A DNA stretch of 64,000 nucleotides from Hygrocybe punicea (taxonomy: Eukaryota > Basidiomycota > Agaricomycetes > Agaricales > Hygrophoraceae), in NCBI GenBank assembly GCA_963556145.1, contig OY744470.1:1054001-1118000 (forward strand), in the 5' to 3' direction. The notes under the pieces were generated by a model. It searched no databases. It was not told the DNA's origin and saw nothing but the letters and a program-made list of their open reading frames with translations. The position numbers and the translations under genes were made by a program. Positions 32,399 to 43,249 of the stretch are shown here, piece by piece. Position 1 is the first letter of the stretch. Each line of letters begins with the position of its first letter.

Positions 32399-33170
32399 GT
32401 GGCTCTATATATGACCTCCACTCCCACTCCCAACTCACCGAAACCACTAACCCTATGGCAACAGAATGTCAAAAAATCGCTTGTAGCCCAGCACGACATG
32501 CTAGACTCAATCAAAACCAACTACAACTTTATTCTCATACAGGAACCATACATCGATTTCAAGGGGCTCTTGAGAGCCAACACCTACTACACAGTGATAT
32601 ACCCCCCACAACACCATGACAGGCACACAACACATCCCACCCGATCAATAATACTGGTCAACAGGTGGCTTCGATCTGACTCCTGGTCCCCAATACTAAT
32701 TGACTCTCCTGACATCACAGCAGCAGAGATAAAAGGGAACTTTGGGATTATCAGGATCGTCAACGTATACAATGACTGTAACAACAACAATAACATATCT
32801 ACACTGTGACAATACCTTGGTAGCATAGCAGCTCAAGCTCCAGTCCAGACCCCAGTCCACTATTTCCTGGCAGGAGACTTCAACCGCCACCATCCACTCT
32901 GGGATGAAGAGTGTAACAACCACCTCTTCACCAATGCTAGACCTTTGCTAGACCTCTTGGCCCGATACGACATGAGAATGGCATTACCAGAGGGCACACC
33001 AACACTGCAGTCCATGTCGACAGGCAACATGACCTGAGTTGACAATGTTTTCTGCTCCAGTTCCATAATGGACCATGTAGTGCTATGTGACATGAGACCA
33101 GGCAATAGGCCAGCCAAGACTGACCACTTCCCAATAACTACAATGCTAGATCTAACCACCCCATCTAGAC
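32399..33170 (+). pseudogene. LINE endonuclease domain
   Basis: LTLWQQNVKKSLVAQHDML, FILIQEPYIDF, IRIVNVYND, then FLAGDFNRHHPLWDE and (after a stop) MDHVVLCD match the order of the exonuclease/endonuclease/phosphatase fold used for target-primed reverse transcription. At least two stops interrupt it (near 32808 and 33036). Confidence 0.8.
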
Positions 33171-35156
33171 CTCAAATACAATGCCTAAACCTTCGCACGG
33201 TGGACTGGACAGAGTTCAGAGACTTACTCAAGGAGAACCTGGGCATCCTCCCAGCCCCAGTAGAACTTACGTCGCACGACTCCTTCCACCGGGTGCTAGG
33301 AGAATTGGAGGGAGTGGTCTGGAACACAGTAACGAAATGCGTCCCTGTGACTAAACTATCCCCCTACAGCAAACGATGGAGGAACCAAGACCTGAGAGCA
33401 GAATGGAAAACAGTCCACAACCTCAGCAACAAATCATACCGGCACCAACATGTGGAGGGACACCCAATCCACAAGGTGTACTACAAAACAGCCAAACACA
33501 GGTATGCAGCGCATATACAGACAGTCAAGGCAACACATTGGTCAGAATGGCTAGAGAGTATCGACACATCTAGTCAATGGATGGCGAGCCAATTGGTGAC
33601 AGGTCCTGCATCGGATGGAGGGAGGGCGAAGGTCCCCACACTCCATATCACAGACATCATAACAAATGAGAAACATGAACTGAAGACTAATGCAGATAAG
33701 AGTAAAGCCTTTCACAGCAACTTCTTCCCCAGCAAATCTGCCACCTCGTCAGTCCCCGAAGACCCCAAGTATCCACCGCCAGCATGGAACTTCCGACCCA
33801 TCACCAACGTGCAAATCCACAGAGCCATCCAATGTATGCAGCCATAGAAGGGCACCAAACGCAACACCCCACCAAACACAGTATTCAAGAACACCGGCAA
33901 TATGCTGGTCCCCTTTCTTGGCCCATTTTCAGAGCGACCTTTGGGTTGGAGACATACCCAAAACATTGGGCAGTCATGGAGACAATTGTACTGAAGAAGC
34001 CAGGCAAGCCAGACTACTCCATCCCTGGAGCATGGTGGCCCATAGTACTATCAGATGGGTACGCGAGGCTGATGAACTCATGTGTCAATGAAGACATCAT
34101 GGTCATGAGTGAGAGAGCCAGAATCTTGCCAAACAATAATTTTGGAGGGAGAGCTGGCCATAGCACAACGGACGCAATCCTATTTATGAGCAAGATGAAT
34201 GGTGGAAAGGTAATGTGGTATCGTTACTCTCCCTTGATGTCAAAGGGGCCTTTCCGAGTACAGCCATTGACCGCATCATGCATAATATGTGAAAACACGG
34301 CTGACCAGTGGAGATCACTGGGTGGCTAGAGAGAACTCTCACCACCTGTCATACCACACTGACCTTTGATGAATTCACCTCAGAACCCTTTGATGTAGAC
34401 AACGGACTTGACCAGGGCAGCCCCGTCTTGCCGACATGCTACCTATTCTACAACTCAGACCAGCTCGACATCCCCATCATACACAATAGGGAACATGGCA
34501 TCCTGTACCTTGACAATTCCAACGTACTCACGGTGGGCCAGAACTTCAAGGAAGCACATGCGAAGCTTGAGTCCATGATGGAGAGGCCAGGCAGCATTCT
34601 AGAGTGGGCAAGGGAACATAACTGCGAATTCGGTGTTGACAAATTCCAACTTATCGACCTGACACAATGGTGACAGGTGGACCCAGACAACCAACAGAAA
34701 AGGACCACATTAACAGGGCTACTGATTAACATTGCCGGAAGACTCATACCCCCCAAGACATCAACTATGTTTCTTGGCGTACACATTGACCGCAAACTCT
34801 GATGGAAGGAACAGGGAGTGGCAGCACTCAAGAAGGGCCAGGACTGGCTTTTGGAGTTCAGGAGGCTATCTAAGACATCAGGAGGGATACCAACGAGGAT
34901 CATGAGATGGCTTTACCTGTTGATCATGGTACCGAGAATGCTCTATGCTGCAGAGGTCTTCATGGGTTCGACTTCAAAGAAAGATGGAATAGGGATTAGG
35001 AGAGGTGGAGGAGGCACGGCGATGGTACAAAAACTAACAGGCATACAATGCAAGGCAGCCGTAATGATCACCGGTGCACTGTCAACCACGGCCACTGACA
35101 TCCTAGATGTCCATGTGGACCTTTTACCATTTCACTTTTTAGTAGATAGGATTTGA
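33068..35156 (+). pseudogene. LINE reverse transcriptase domain
   Basis: Fragments in changing frames read ETIVLKKPGKPDYSIPGAWW, PIVLSDGYARLMNSCV, GGRAGHSTTDAILF, LDQGSPVLPTCYLFYNSD and then GILYLDNSNVLTVG. The last aligns with the YADD-type catalytic box but reads YLDN, so the second catalytic Asp is lost. FLGVHIDRKL follows. Confidence 0.8.
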
Positions 35157-35399
35157 CATGGGGCAGCTCTACACCTTGCAACACTCCCACTGGCACACCC
35201 ACTAAGCAAAGCCATCAAGAACACACAGGTATTCCAGGTAAAGAGACACCCCACCCCCATACATGACCTGATATGGGACTACGATGTTAAAACGGAACAC
35301 GTGGAGAAGATCACCACATGTAAATACAACACAAAATGGGAACCAGAGGTCACGACACAGATATGGCCATCACAAGAAGAGGCCAAGGAAGCTCATGAA

Positions 35400-35870
35400 C
35401 AAGATAACAACAATATCAAAATATACACCGATGGATCAGGTTTGGATGGCATGATAGGTGCAGCGGCGGTACTCATGTGAGCAGGGCAGAGGAGAAAGAG
35501 AGTCAGAAGGTACAAATTAGGAAAACAGGAGCATCACATGGTACACAAGAGAGAAGGGATAGGTACGATACTGGGACTGGAGTTGCTGAGAGGAGAAAAG
35601 GGTTCAAGGCATCTCAATGTTTGTGGATGGACAGGCAGCGATACAGGCGATCAAATCTCTCGAAGCGGGCCCCTCACACTACATATTCGACCTGTTCCAC
35701 AAGAGGCTAGACATGGTTAGGAGGCAACATAAGAGGATGAACCTGACAATAAAATAGGCACTGGGACATGAGGGCATCGGAGGCAATGAGGCAGCAGATG
35801 GACATGTGAAGAGAGCAGCACAAGGGAATGCAACAGCAGCCACAGGACTTCCCGCCCCACTACGGCACGC
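35400..35870 (+). pseudogene. LINE RNase H domain, 5' part, split by an insertion
   Basis: IKIYTDGSGLDGMIGAAAVL opens the domain, MFVDGQAAIQAI gives the next Asp, and GHEGIGGNEAADGHVKRAA gives the last acidic box. Several frame changes occur. The continuation beyond the inserted LTR element begins at 38149. Confidence 0.8.
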
Positions 35871-36031
35871 TGGAGGGGGAATCTCCGGACCTCAGGGAAG
35901 AGCTCAGGGGGAGCCGTGGCTGGGAGGGGAAAGCTGAGGAAACCCAAGGATGGATGACTAAGCTACTACAGGAAAGGGAATCTACTGGCTAAGGGTCTCT
36001 GGGGTCCTAGGGGCTAGCAGCTACTGCTGCA
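35871..36031 (-). repeat. 3' LTR (161 bp)
   Basis: Direct repeat partner of 37988-38148; on the minus strand it is the downstream LTR, preceded by the polypurine tract. Confidence 0.8.
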
Positions 36032-36088
36032 GATACCCCCCTCCACAATGGTGTGCGCCCTCGCACACATCTCCTGCCTCTGAAAATC

Positions 36089-37048
36089 TCATCCTCCATG
36101 AAACTCCACCCACTCATCTACTATCCTCGCTATCACCGGCGCTAAGAGAGGTCCTAAAAGCGGGTCGGGGTTGCCACACTGAGGGCATACCATCTCCATG
36201 AGAATGTGTAGCATAATGTTCACATCTGGGGGGAGAAGCTCTAAGAGACTGTACCGTGAGTCAATTCCTGGGCCCCATGCGAGCTCAGCTATAGCCCATG
36301 ATCGATCAATCGCAAAGGGGATGGCCACACCAAGGGCAAGCGCTATTGATGACTGGACGGGACCATACGATGTTGATGCAGGGAAGATTGTCGGCTGTTC
36401 ATCTTCTATAGTCTGAGTACCTGCGTTGACGAGTTGTGGGGGCGGTGCGATTGGTGGGATAATTTCGGTGGGAACTAGTTGGCGAGGGGGCTGTACTGGG
36501 TTGGGAAATGGGTGACGGGTGTGGCGTTGGGGTAACAGGCGACGGTTGCGGCGGCGTGTGCTGCTCCACGGTCGAGCACCTGTACATAGATCTGAAAAAT
36601 TGCGTTCATATATACTAAGTTGGGATACAAAGACGGGGGCCGATGGTAGCGCTTGCGGGGGTGGTATATCACGCTGTGGGATCTCAGGGTGCGTTCGCGA
36701 TGTATTTTGGGGCCGGTACGGGGTACGGGGCGTGTGTGGGGGCGCTCGCGGCGCGTTTTGGGGCGTGTAGGGGGCTTGGGGCGTCTCTGGGGCCATTCGC
36801 GGCGCGTTCTGGGGCGTGGTCGACGTGTCGGTCACGGTTGGGCTCAGCCGGGGTTCGTTTGGGCATGCGGGCGCTCGCGTCGGCTGTTCCTGGGTCGACA
36901 GAGATGGGGCCGGGTGTTGGGGACGCGGTGGGGGCCTTATCGACGCGTTTTGGGGCGTGGTTGACGCGTTTTGCGGTGTCGTTGGACGTCGGGGACGTGG
37001 TGTGGGTCTTATCGACGCGTTGGGGGTCACTGCTGGGACGTGGGGCAT
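36089..37048 (-). CDS. Non-autonomous LTR element ORF b, proline-rich protein with Cys-containing C-terminus, 319 aa
   Basis: The N-terminal half is low-complexity with repeats of the type TPQNAPR and P-rich linkers. From about residue 180 composition becomes normal: LVNAGTQTIEDEQPT, then a helical region with ALGVAIPFAIDRSWAIAELA, and CPQCGNPDPLLGPLLAP near the end. No family is recognised. Its start lies 4 nt after the stop of the upstream frame, so both may form one Gag-like product through frameshift, splicing or reinitiation. Confidence 0.5.
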   Translation of the reverse strand: MPHVPAVTPNASIRPTPRPRRPTTPQNASTTPQNASIRPPPRPQHPAPSLSTQEQPTRAPACPNEPRLSPTVTDTSTTPQNAPRMAPETPQAPYTPQNAPRAPPHTPRTPYRPQNTSRTHPEIPQRDIPPPQALPSAPVFVSQLSIYERNFSDLCTGARPWSSTRRRNRRLLPQRHTRHPFPNPVQPPRQLVPTEIIPPIAPPPQLVNAGTQTIEDEQPTIFPASTSYGPVQSSIALALGVAIPFAIDRSWAIAELAWGPGIDSRYSLLELLPPDVNIMLHILMEMVCPQCGNPDPLLGPLLAPVIARIVDEWVEFHGG

Positions 37049-37051
37049 TTC

Positions 37052-37678
37052 TCAACGCGTGGGGGTTGGTGATGATGTGGCGGCAGCGGCTGGGCTGGAC
37101 TGGGGTTCGTTTGCGTACGCGGTTGCTCGCGTTGACTGTCCTTGGGTCAACGGCGACAGGGCTGGACGATGGGGCTGTGAGTGGGGCGTTCTGGGTAGCC
37201 CTGTTGCGTCTTGGGGTGCTGTTGGTTGCATACGCGGCGGTGGCGGCGGCGTTTGGGTATGTGGTGACGTGGCGGTCACGTTGGACGATGGCGGCGTTGT
37301 TGGCATGCGTGCTGACGACGCTGGGGTTGGTGACGTGGTAAACAGGGGTGCCGTCGACGTTGTGGGGACCTGGGACGCGGTTGGCAGCCTGGGCGACGCG
37401 AATGGTTTTGCGGCCGGTGTTGGCCGCGTGTTTTCTTCCTGTGGTGAGTCCTGGGCCGTCGATTCGAGGTGCGTACCTTCTTCTGCTCGACGTAGCACTT
37501 GTCGTGCCGTCTTTTCTTTCTGTCGCATCTTTTCCTTCATCTTTTTCTCTGCGTTTTTCTCTTTCTCTTCGCGTTCTGCTGCTAACCGTTTTTGCAGCTC
37601 GAGGATCCGTGCGTGGAGTTCTGCGTGGAGTTCCTTCTCCATCTGCCTGATCTTGTGGTTTCGTGTCTTGGGTCCCAT
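37052..37678 (-). CDS. Non-autonomous LTR element ORF a, coiled-coil Gag-like protein, 208 aa
   Basis: It starts MGPKTRNHKIRQMEKELHAE and continues as a highly charged helix to about residue 65 (EREEKEKNAEKKMKEKMRQK), a likely coiled coil. The rest is Pro/Thr/Ser/Ala-rich. It is the first long frame after the 5' LTR on the element's sense strand, where Gag is expected. No database family is recalled. Confidence 0.5.
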   Translation of the reverse strand: MGPKTRNHKIRQMEKELHAELHARILELQKRLAAEREEKEKNAEKKMKEKMRQKEKTARQVLRRAEEGTHLESTAQDSPQEENTRPTPAAKPFASPRLPTASQVPTTSTAPLFTTSPTPASSARMPTTPPSSNVTATSPHTQTPPPPPRMQPTAPQDATGLPRTPHSQPHRPALSPLTQGQSTRATAYANEPQSSPAAAATSSPTPTR

Positions 37679-37987
37679 GGTATAGTCGCGTAGTTAAAAC
37701 AGATTGTATGCAGTTGGAAGTAGTAATTCAGGCGCGTGAAAAAAATAGGTGAGGAGTGAGACCAAACTGTAAAAGTGGGAAAATGAGACGGAATGATGAG
37801 AAACTAAGGAAAGGGAAACAAAAAAGAGGCGAGGGGGAAAGGGCGTTGTGTCGGTTGTGTTTTGCGCTTCGTTTGCGCGTCTTGTTGATTTCCTGGTTAC
37901 TTGCTTCAATGTCCGAGTTTGTGTGTTTCAAATCTTTCGAGATCTGGTCCTACGGGTGCGTGGCTCGAATCTCTCTCATCACCACGT

Positions 37988-38148
37988 TGGAGGGGGAATC
38001 TCCGGACCTCAGGGAAGAGCTCAGGGGGAGCCGCGGCTGGGAGGGGAAAGCTGAGGAAACCCAAGGATGGATGACTAAGCTACTACAGGAAAGGGAATCT
38101 ACTGGCTAAGGGTCTCTGGGGTCCTAGGGGCTAGCAGCTACTGCTGCA
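37988..38148 (-). repeat. 5' LTR (161 bp)
   Basis: Direct repeat partner of 35871-36031. On the minus strand it precedes the candidate primer binding site and ORF a. Confidence 0.8.
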
Positions 38149-38640
38149 ACGCTCTACCACATAGCAAGATGGCAACGGTGAGATCATTCCTAGACAGACT
38201 AAAGAAATGGGCAGACAGGGAATGGTGCCAGTCCCTGAGGTGCAGACAGCTCCTGGAAATTGACCCAAGCTTCTCACCGGCCACATACCGGAAAATGACC
38301 TGATCCCTGCCCAAGAAACACATCACAATCCTCACACAGCTGCGAATGGGTCATGTAAGACTCAACCATCATCTGCACAGGATCAACCGTGCTAACACCC
38401 CCATTTCCCCCATTTGTCCTTGCTGTCATCGCCACCACGAGACTGTCACCCACTTTCTCCTGTTTTGCCCAGCACACGACCATGCACGCCAGAAACTACA
38501 CCAAATGGTAGGGCGTGATGCAGGATACATGAAGAAACTGCTATGCACCCCAAAGCACCTTCCGCTGCTCTTCCACTACATCAACGACACACAGCAACTC
38601 CGGCAAGCGTTTGGACACATTCCTGACATCACACCCGAAT
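38149..38640 (+). pseudogene. LINE 3' coding remainder: end of RNase H and C-terminal zinc-finger domain
   Basis: After removing the LTR element, GGCACGC joins CTCTACCACA and the LINE frame resumes. The tail has LTQLRMGHVRLNHHL, CPCCHRHHETVTHFLLFCP (C-x2-C-x7/8-H-x4-C) and LLCTPKHLPLLFHYINDTQQ. This is the classic C-terminus of fungal I/Tad-type LINEs. Confidence 0.75.
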
Positions 38641-38976
38641 GAAGCAGCTAACCCTGCCGCCTCCCACCACCCCATTACACTCACATCCCATGCACCACAC
38701 ATCGCACGCTGCACACCCTATTCCGCATACCCCCTGGCCCCCCGGCCCCGACCTTCCCACCCAATATCTTATAATCTAACCATACCTAGGTTTCACTTAT
38801 TACAGGAGATACACTCCTACCGGGAACAGCACTGCCGTGCCCACATGTTGCCTCAGGACTTCATGCACCCTTTGACATGACAAGTAGCAATATCAGGAAT
38901 CTCTACATACAATGTACCGTAAAGGAGAATAAAATAGGAAATTTTAAAATTTAAAATTTTTTTAAAAAAGAGACAG

Positions 38977-39090
38977 ATGGATTCTTCTGGTGAGGATATT
39001 GTTATCAAAAAAAGGAAACCTCGTGCATGCCCAAGGTGTGGTCAGGTGGGCTGTCCAGGTGCATTTAATAGTCGACCATGTATGCCTTGA
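38977..39090 (+). pseudogene. Short zinc-knuckle ORF, transposon C-terminal fragment
   Basis: A 37-residue frame encodes MDSSGEDIVIKKRKPRACP then RCGQVGCPGAFNSRPC. The K-[KR]-x-R-x-C-x2-C-x4-C-PG..SRPC pattern is the basic Cys-rich tail I associate with Agaricomycete transposon proteins. It sits directly after the LINE A/T-rich end and has no upstream body. Confidence 0.4.
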
Positions 39091-39281
39091 TTAATTATCT
39101 TGTACTACCTCCTCTTCTCCCTTTATTTTATTTATTTTATTTATTTAATTTTCTACCACATAATTCAACCGGCCAAACACGTTATCACTTGTGATCACCT
39201 GCACGCATTATAATTTTGTCCAGTAGAATCGCTCATAGACATCAGTATCGAGCCCGACATCATACCAGCAGCTAGGCCAAA

Positions 39282-40654
39282 ATGCCACCGAAGCGGAAAC
39301 GAGGAAACGAAGATGCCCTTGCTGCAGAAATCGCATCTACAAAGGAAGAAGCCACACTCACGATTCTCACTCTTATGAAAACGTATGACTTTTCGATAGA
39401 AGTTCTTATGGATCGCTTGACGGGTAGGTCCAAATCTACAATACCTGAGGGATGACGAATAATCCCTGTGTGTATGCATAGAGAAAGGCTTGCATGTCAG
39501 CTTTTCTCGTGTGAAGTTCTCCGACATTGCCCGCTTTGTCGGGCTCGATCGTCACGCTGCCTTGCACGACATCGACACCTTTGAATTGCATCGTTCTCGC
39601 ATTCCTACGGCTCTCTTTAAGGAAATGGTCAAAGATATGGATCTCATGCTGATGCAATACGGGACGCCCGCAGAGCATCAAACGGAGGAAGCGAGTTCTC
39701 GATTCATTGCACCTGTAACATTTTCTCCCCTCCGAGTCGTAGAACAGGCATCTCATATTCTCCGAAATGCAGATATTTAACCACCTACTTGGACAGTTTA
39801 ATTATGCAATCAAGAATAACCCGGAGACTATGCTGCACGGCCGTATATCAACGAAAGGTAGGATCGAATACCAATTCGTGACATTCAGCGGTGTCACCCT
39901 TGTTTTTGTTGAGGTGAGGCTAGGAACGGGGAGTCGCGAAGAGTACTTGAATGCGATTGCACAAATTATTGCTGAAAGCGACGGTAAGGAGGATGACTTG
40001 CTCTTCAATTACGCAGTCGTCTTGACCGTGTGGGCCATGCAGCTTGTGACTGGAACAACTCCAAAGAGGGCATTTCCATGCCGATATTTGGTATCCTCTG
40101 CGATGGCGTTTCGTTCGAGTTTTATAAGTACGATGGCAGCTTGGATACCCCAACGTTTTCCAAGGGTCGGCTTTCTGCAGGATCACAGGGGCCTCTTGTG
40201 GCATTTCCGCTCGCCCGTCTGGACATGAAGACACCTACTCAACCATTCATACGCAGCCTTCGCCTGGTCTCCGAGATCATCTTTGATGTGCTCCTCGTGG
40301 CGTTCTCTTCAAGCTTGACAGCCTACCGAAACAAGTCCATGGCCAAGACTGCGGAAACCGAAAAGCCGAGGAAGAGTTTGGGTGGTTGGGAAGGGGCAAT
40401 TGAGAACGCTAATATCGCACAGCAGATGTTCAGAGACGGGGAAAAGCAGCGCAATGCTGGGCATATCCAAGAAGCAAATGCAGATAGTTTGGAGGCTATG
40501 CGACATCTCACTCTTAGGTACTATTTCTCTATCATTAGTTGTCTAATAACACAGGCTTGAAATCCCACTTTCCAGCACAGATGCGGTTCCGGGCATCTAC
40601 AGATTCCCGTCTCTGATGGACTCCTGGGTTGATGCAGATGTTGAGAGCATGTAA
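39282..40654 (+). CDS. Agaricomycete-specific protein with a possible PD-(D/E)XK-like core, 379 aa
   Basis: Five exons, 39282-39423, 39482-39714, 39773-39983, 40043-40517 and 40576-40654, keep frame with introns of 57-60 nt. It starts MPPKRKRGNE, a basic, probably nuclear-localising N-terminus. Conserved blocks are APIFNHLLGQFNYAI, STKGRIEYQFVTF, GVTLVFVEVRLG, AIAQIIAESDACDWNN and MPIFGILCDGVSFEFYKYD. A charged helix with RKSLGGWEGAIENA and QMFRDGEKQR follows. I know close relatives only as hypothetical proteins of mushroom fungi. The IEY..F....LVFVEVRL arrangement resembles a nuclease-fold E-x-K strand, although the Lys is Arg here. That fold assignment is inference. Confidence 0.8.
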
Positions 40655-41960
40655 ATTCAACTTCCACCGTGTATTTTTAGTACTATTCCTGTAAGCTCTC
40701 TCGTCACTTCACATACATCTCCCAAACTTGGTATTTCCTCAGTACTAGTGTCTTGTTAACAATTCTATCTACTTTTTTAAATTTTTACACAAAGAGGAAA
40801 ATGGCGTCGAGCAGAGGTTGAGAAAGTGGTGTCGAATTTGGGGTGGCTATCATTACGAAAACTCGGAACGGAAACGAAGTGTTACCGTAACAGATTTGCG
40901 TTTTATCACCTGCCTTCCCACCTGCCTTCCCAGTACGAGTAAGGTAAGTATATAGGAGTCAACAGGCACGCACTGCCAGAGCACTCAGGCTTGCCAGTGG
41001 CCGCGAAACTTGAATGCATGCAAATCATTCATTGATCGCATTAGTATCTCCGAACGTCGCGACGAAACGATCGTACAAGGAATATGATCGTTGCATAAAT
41101 AATGTGCCTAGGATATATAACCATTGGTTATATGTTACCTTGTAGTCGGGGGATACTGGTGGCGCTGTGCATGTTTCATAATTGCGCGCCCTGCGCATCC
41201 CCTGGCATAGCATCAGGGGAATTGGTTAGCACAACCAAGCCATAAGGTTACTTTATAAACCGCACTTACTGTCAGTGGAAATCCAAAGTTCCTTTCCTCC
41301 ATACATATATATATATATAGGGTATTTCCTATGATAGCGGCAAACTTGAAGAGACTCGGCTGAAGTGATGAGAGTAAAATTATACATATATGTGTATAGT
41401 GCCGCAGCGGCGCTGAGTCCGTAGCTCGGTCGATGCGTAGCAACCGTTTAACCTTAACGCAATCTTTTAGTGGCGACGGCGAGGAGAGGGGGCAGGGGAC
41501 TGACTTGTTTTAAGAGAGACAGGCCTGGCGACGATCATGATCACGATCATGGATGCATGAATTTTTCGGTGAATGCCGGCTGCTCGTCTAAATGGACTTG
41601 AGCACAACTTGGACCAGTGGAAACTGCTGGGCGACAGCGCCTGCGACGCGACACGATCTCAAGTGATATGATATTGTTTTTTCATTTATAGGGTTGTTTA
41701 TTAATAATGCTTAAGGCTCTGGAGATTGGAGAGTCCGAATGAGGGGGCTGCAAACGTGAAACGAAAAGCGGCATTGATTGGTTAGAAAGCTGGATACACG
41801 GGGACAATAAGCTCACTACTCCCGACATCTACATCGACATCGCCACCGACACCAATACCGACACACCACCGTTCCGCACTGGCAACCTCCATCACCCTCC
41901 GCCCACGCCCCGCCCACCACGTAACGGGACCACATCTTCTCTACCCACGACCTTTTTAAA
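40655..41960. other. Intergenic region, no gene seen
   Basis: There are only short frames. A (TA)n stretch lies near 41304-41320, and a repeated TACATATATGTGTATA near 41384. No repeat family is recognised. Confidence 0.4.
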
Positions 41961-41989
41961 ATTTAAAAGAAAGTCGGTATGGATAATAA

Positions 41990-42345
41990 AAACAAACAGG
42001 AGCCTAACCTTCGTTGTACGATTCCACCACGAACGGATTGGCGTGAAATTTTTGTCTGTTCAGTTGAACGTGGTGCGCTATGGTCTGCGTCCGGCCGTGT
42101 GCGAGCTTGTTCTTTTTCTGTTTTTTGACTGCGACCTCTAGCCTGGGGTGCGTAGGGATTTGATCTGTGGAGGTGGTGGGTGTTAGTGTAATGTGATATG
42201 AGTGATCTAAACTGTTTATAGAATGGGAAATGACTGTGGAGGTTGGATTACGGAGGTTGGTTGATTACGCACTGTGCTCCCCAAAAACAGTGGCCGTCGG
42301 TGTTTGTTTATACTTGGCGGAGGTGGTTTTCGAATGGAGTTTGCC
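41990..42345 (-). other. Possible short gene, unidentified
   Basis: The minus strand encodes LEVAVKKQKKNKLAHGRTQT and KFHANPFVVESYNEG before a stop near 42009, with a good CACAG acceptor near 42168. An upstream ATG (near 42344) gives MANSIRKPPPPS. The basic composition would suit a small nucleolar or ribosome-associated protein, but I do not recognise it. Confidence 0.3.
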
Positions 42346-43249
42346 ATTTTATCCTTCTTTTTCTTTGAAGCTTTGGAGCTCTCCCGAAGGGGTTGAAAGC
42401 GTCAAAGTTGGAGTGTCTTTGTTGTGAGATGTTTGCGAACGTCGCTTGGGAGATGCCAGCTGCTCAGAGCGCTGATCACCACGGCATTGAATCTCTTCCC
42501 TCGAGCACGAGTACGAGTACTTACGACTTCGATCAAGCACTGCAATATTGATGATACCAGTGACTAGTCACTGACGATCTGATTCCTGACGCCCCTGCAG
42601 ATCCCGACGCCACTCATTGATAGTAGACTTTTGGGCCACATGCTGCGAGGATCGATGTACATGGGCTGAATTTCAGCGGGGAATAATAGGTGTGTCATGA
42701 CTATTATTCTAAACCGTTTACTTGTAGATGCAAGCTTTTCTGGTGGGATCTTCGAGACGGCGACGACGACGCATGCATAGCCCCAGGTTGTGATGTGGCT
42801 ATAGCGAATAACCAGAAATTGGTAGGTGTTGTTTTTTGAACTCGGCTAAGCTTTCTCACCATGCGTTATTACAACAGGACTGATGAATCGATGAATGATA
42901 CAGCATTGGATATGATATGTGATATGTGATATGTGATATACGTGCACGTATGCAGACGGACGGATGCTTTTACGCGAGCTCCTGAATCCAAATGGGTCTC
43001 TTGAGCGCTGGGATATTGGATGGCCGTGATAATGTGTTGCGAAGTGCGGGATGGTCGGGGATGGGAGAGAGCACACGTTTCTGGGATTATCGGCGGTGAT
43101 CGGTTCTGAGAAACCGGAATAGGAAACAGGGCAACCGCATATAGTAACCGGTGTTGATGCGTATTTGTATGTGTGCCTAAGTTTTGATGCCGGACTAGAT
43201 CGTTTTGTGCTCTTTTCTTTCTGCACTCGTTTCGCAGACAGCCACAACG
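42346..43249. other. Intergenic region, promoter of the OPT transporter
   Basis: It has a repeated GATATGTGATATGTGATAT (42908-42940) and otherwise unremarkable sequence. No gene is supported. Confidence 0.4.

Larger units (their letters stand above)
35871..38148 (-). mobile_element. Small non-autonomous LTR retrotransposon inserted in the LINE
   Basis: Two 161-bp direct repeats, 35871-36031 and 37988-38148, are nearly identical (one mismatch seen near 35922/38034) and read TG..CA. The flanks share ACGC (35867-35870 and 38149-38152; 5 bp if a T is counted). In minus orientation, a tRNA-like primer site candidate TGGTGATGAGAGAG lies 3 nt after the 5' LTR. A purine tract GTGGAGGGGGGTATC immediately precedes the 3' LTR at 36032. 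No RT, integrase or protease is present, so it must be mobilised in trans. Confidence 0.8.
31350..38970 (+). mobile_element. LINE (I/Tad-like non-LTR retrotransposon) with RNase H, mutated and interrupted
   Basis: The order is ORF1 with zinc knuckles (31572-32150), apurinic-type endonuclease (32399-33170), reverse transcriptase (about 33780-35150), RNase H (35420-35870, resuming at 38149) and a C-terminal Cys-rich domain (38330-38640). It ends in A/T-rich sequence near 38930-38970. Several stops and frame changes make it inactive. A separate LTR element (35871-38148) is inserted within it. Confidence 0.85.

Noticed and set aside
36643..37685. Long plus-strand frames within the small LTR element
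   Set aside because: They are antisense to the LTR, primer-site and purine-tract polarity, and are Gly/Val/Trp-rich shadows of a proline-rich protein.
37940..37987. tRNA 3' half suggested by GGCTCGAATC near a CACCA
   Set aside because: Spacing from the T-loop-like motif to CCA is about two nucleotides too short and no D or anticodon arm is visible. Better explained as the primer binding site region of the LTR element.
35871..38148. Terminal direct repeats as a tandem segmental duplication
   Set aside because: TG..CA borders, a purine tract beside one repeat, a primer-site candidate beside the other, and matching ACGC flanks fit an LTR retrotransposon better.
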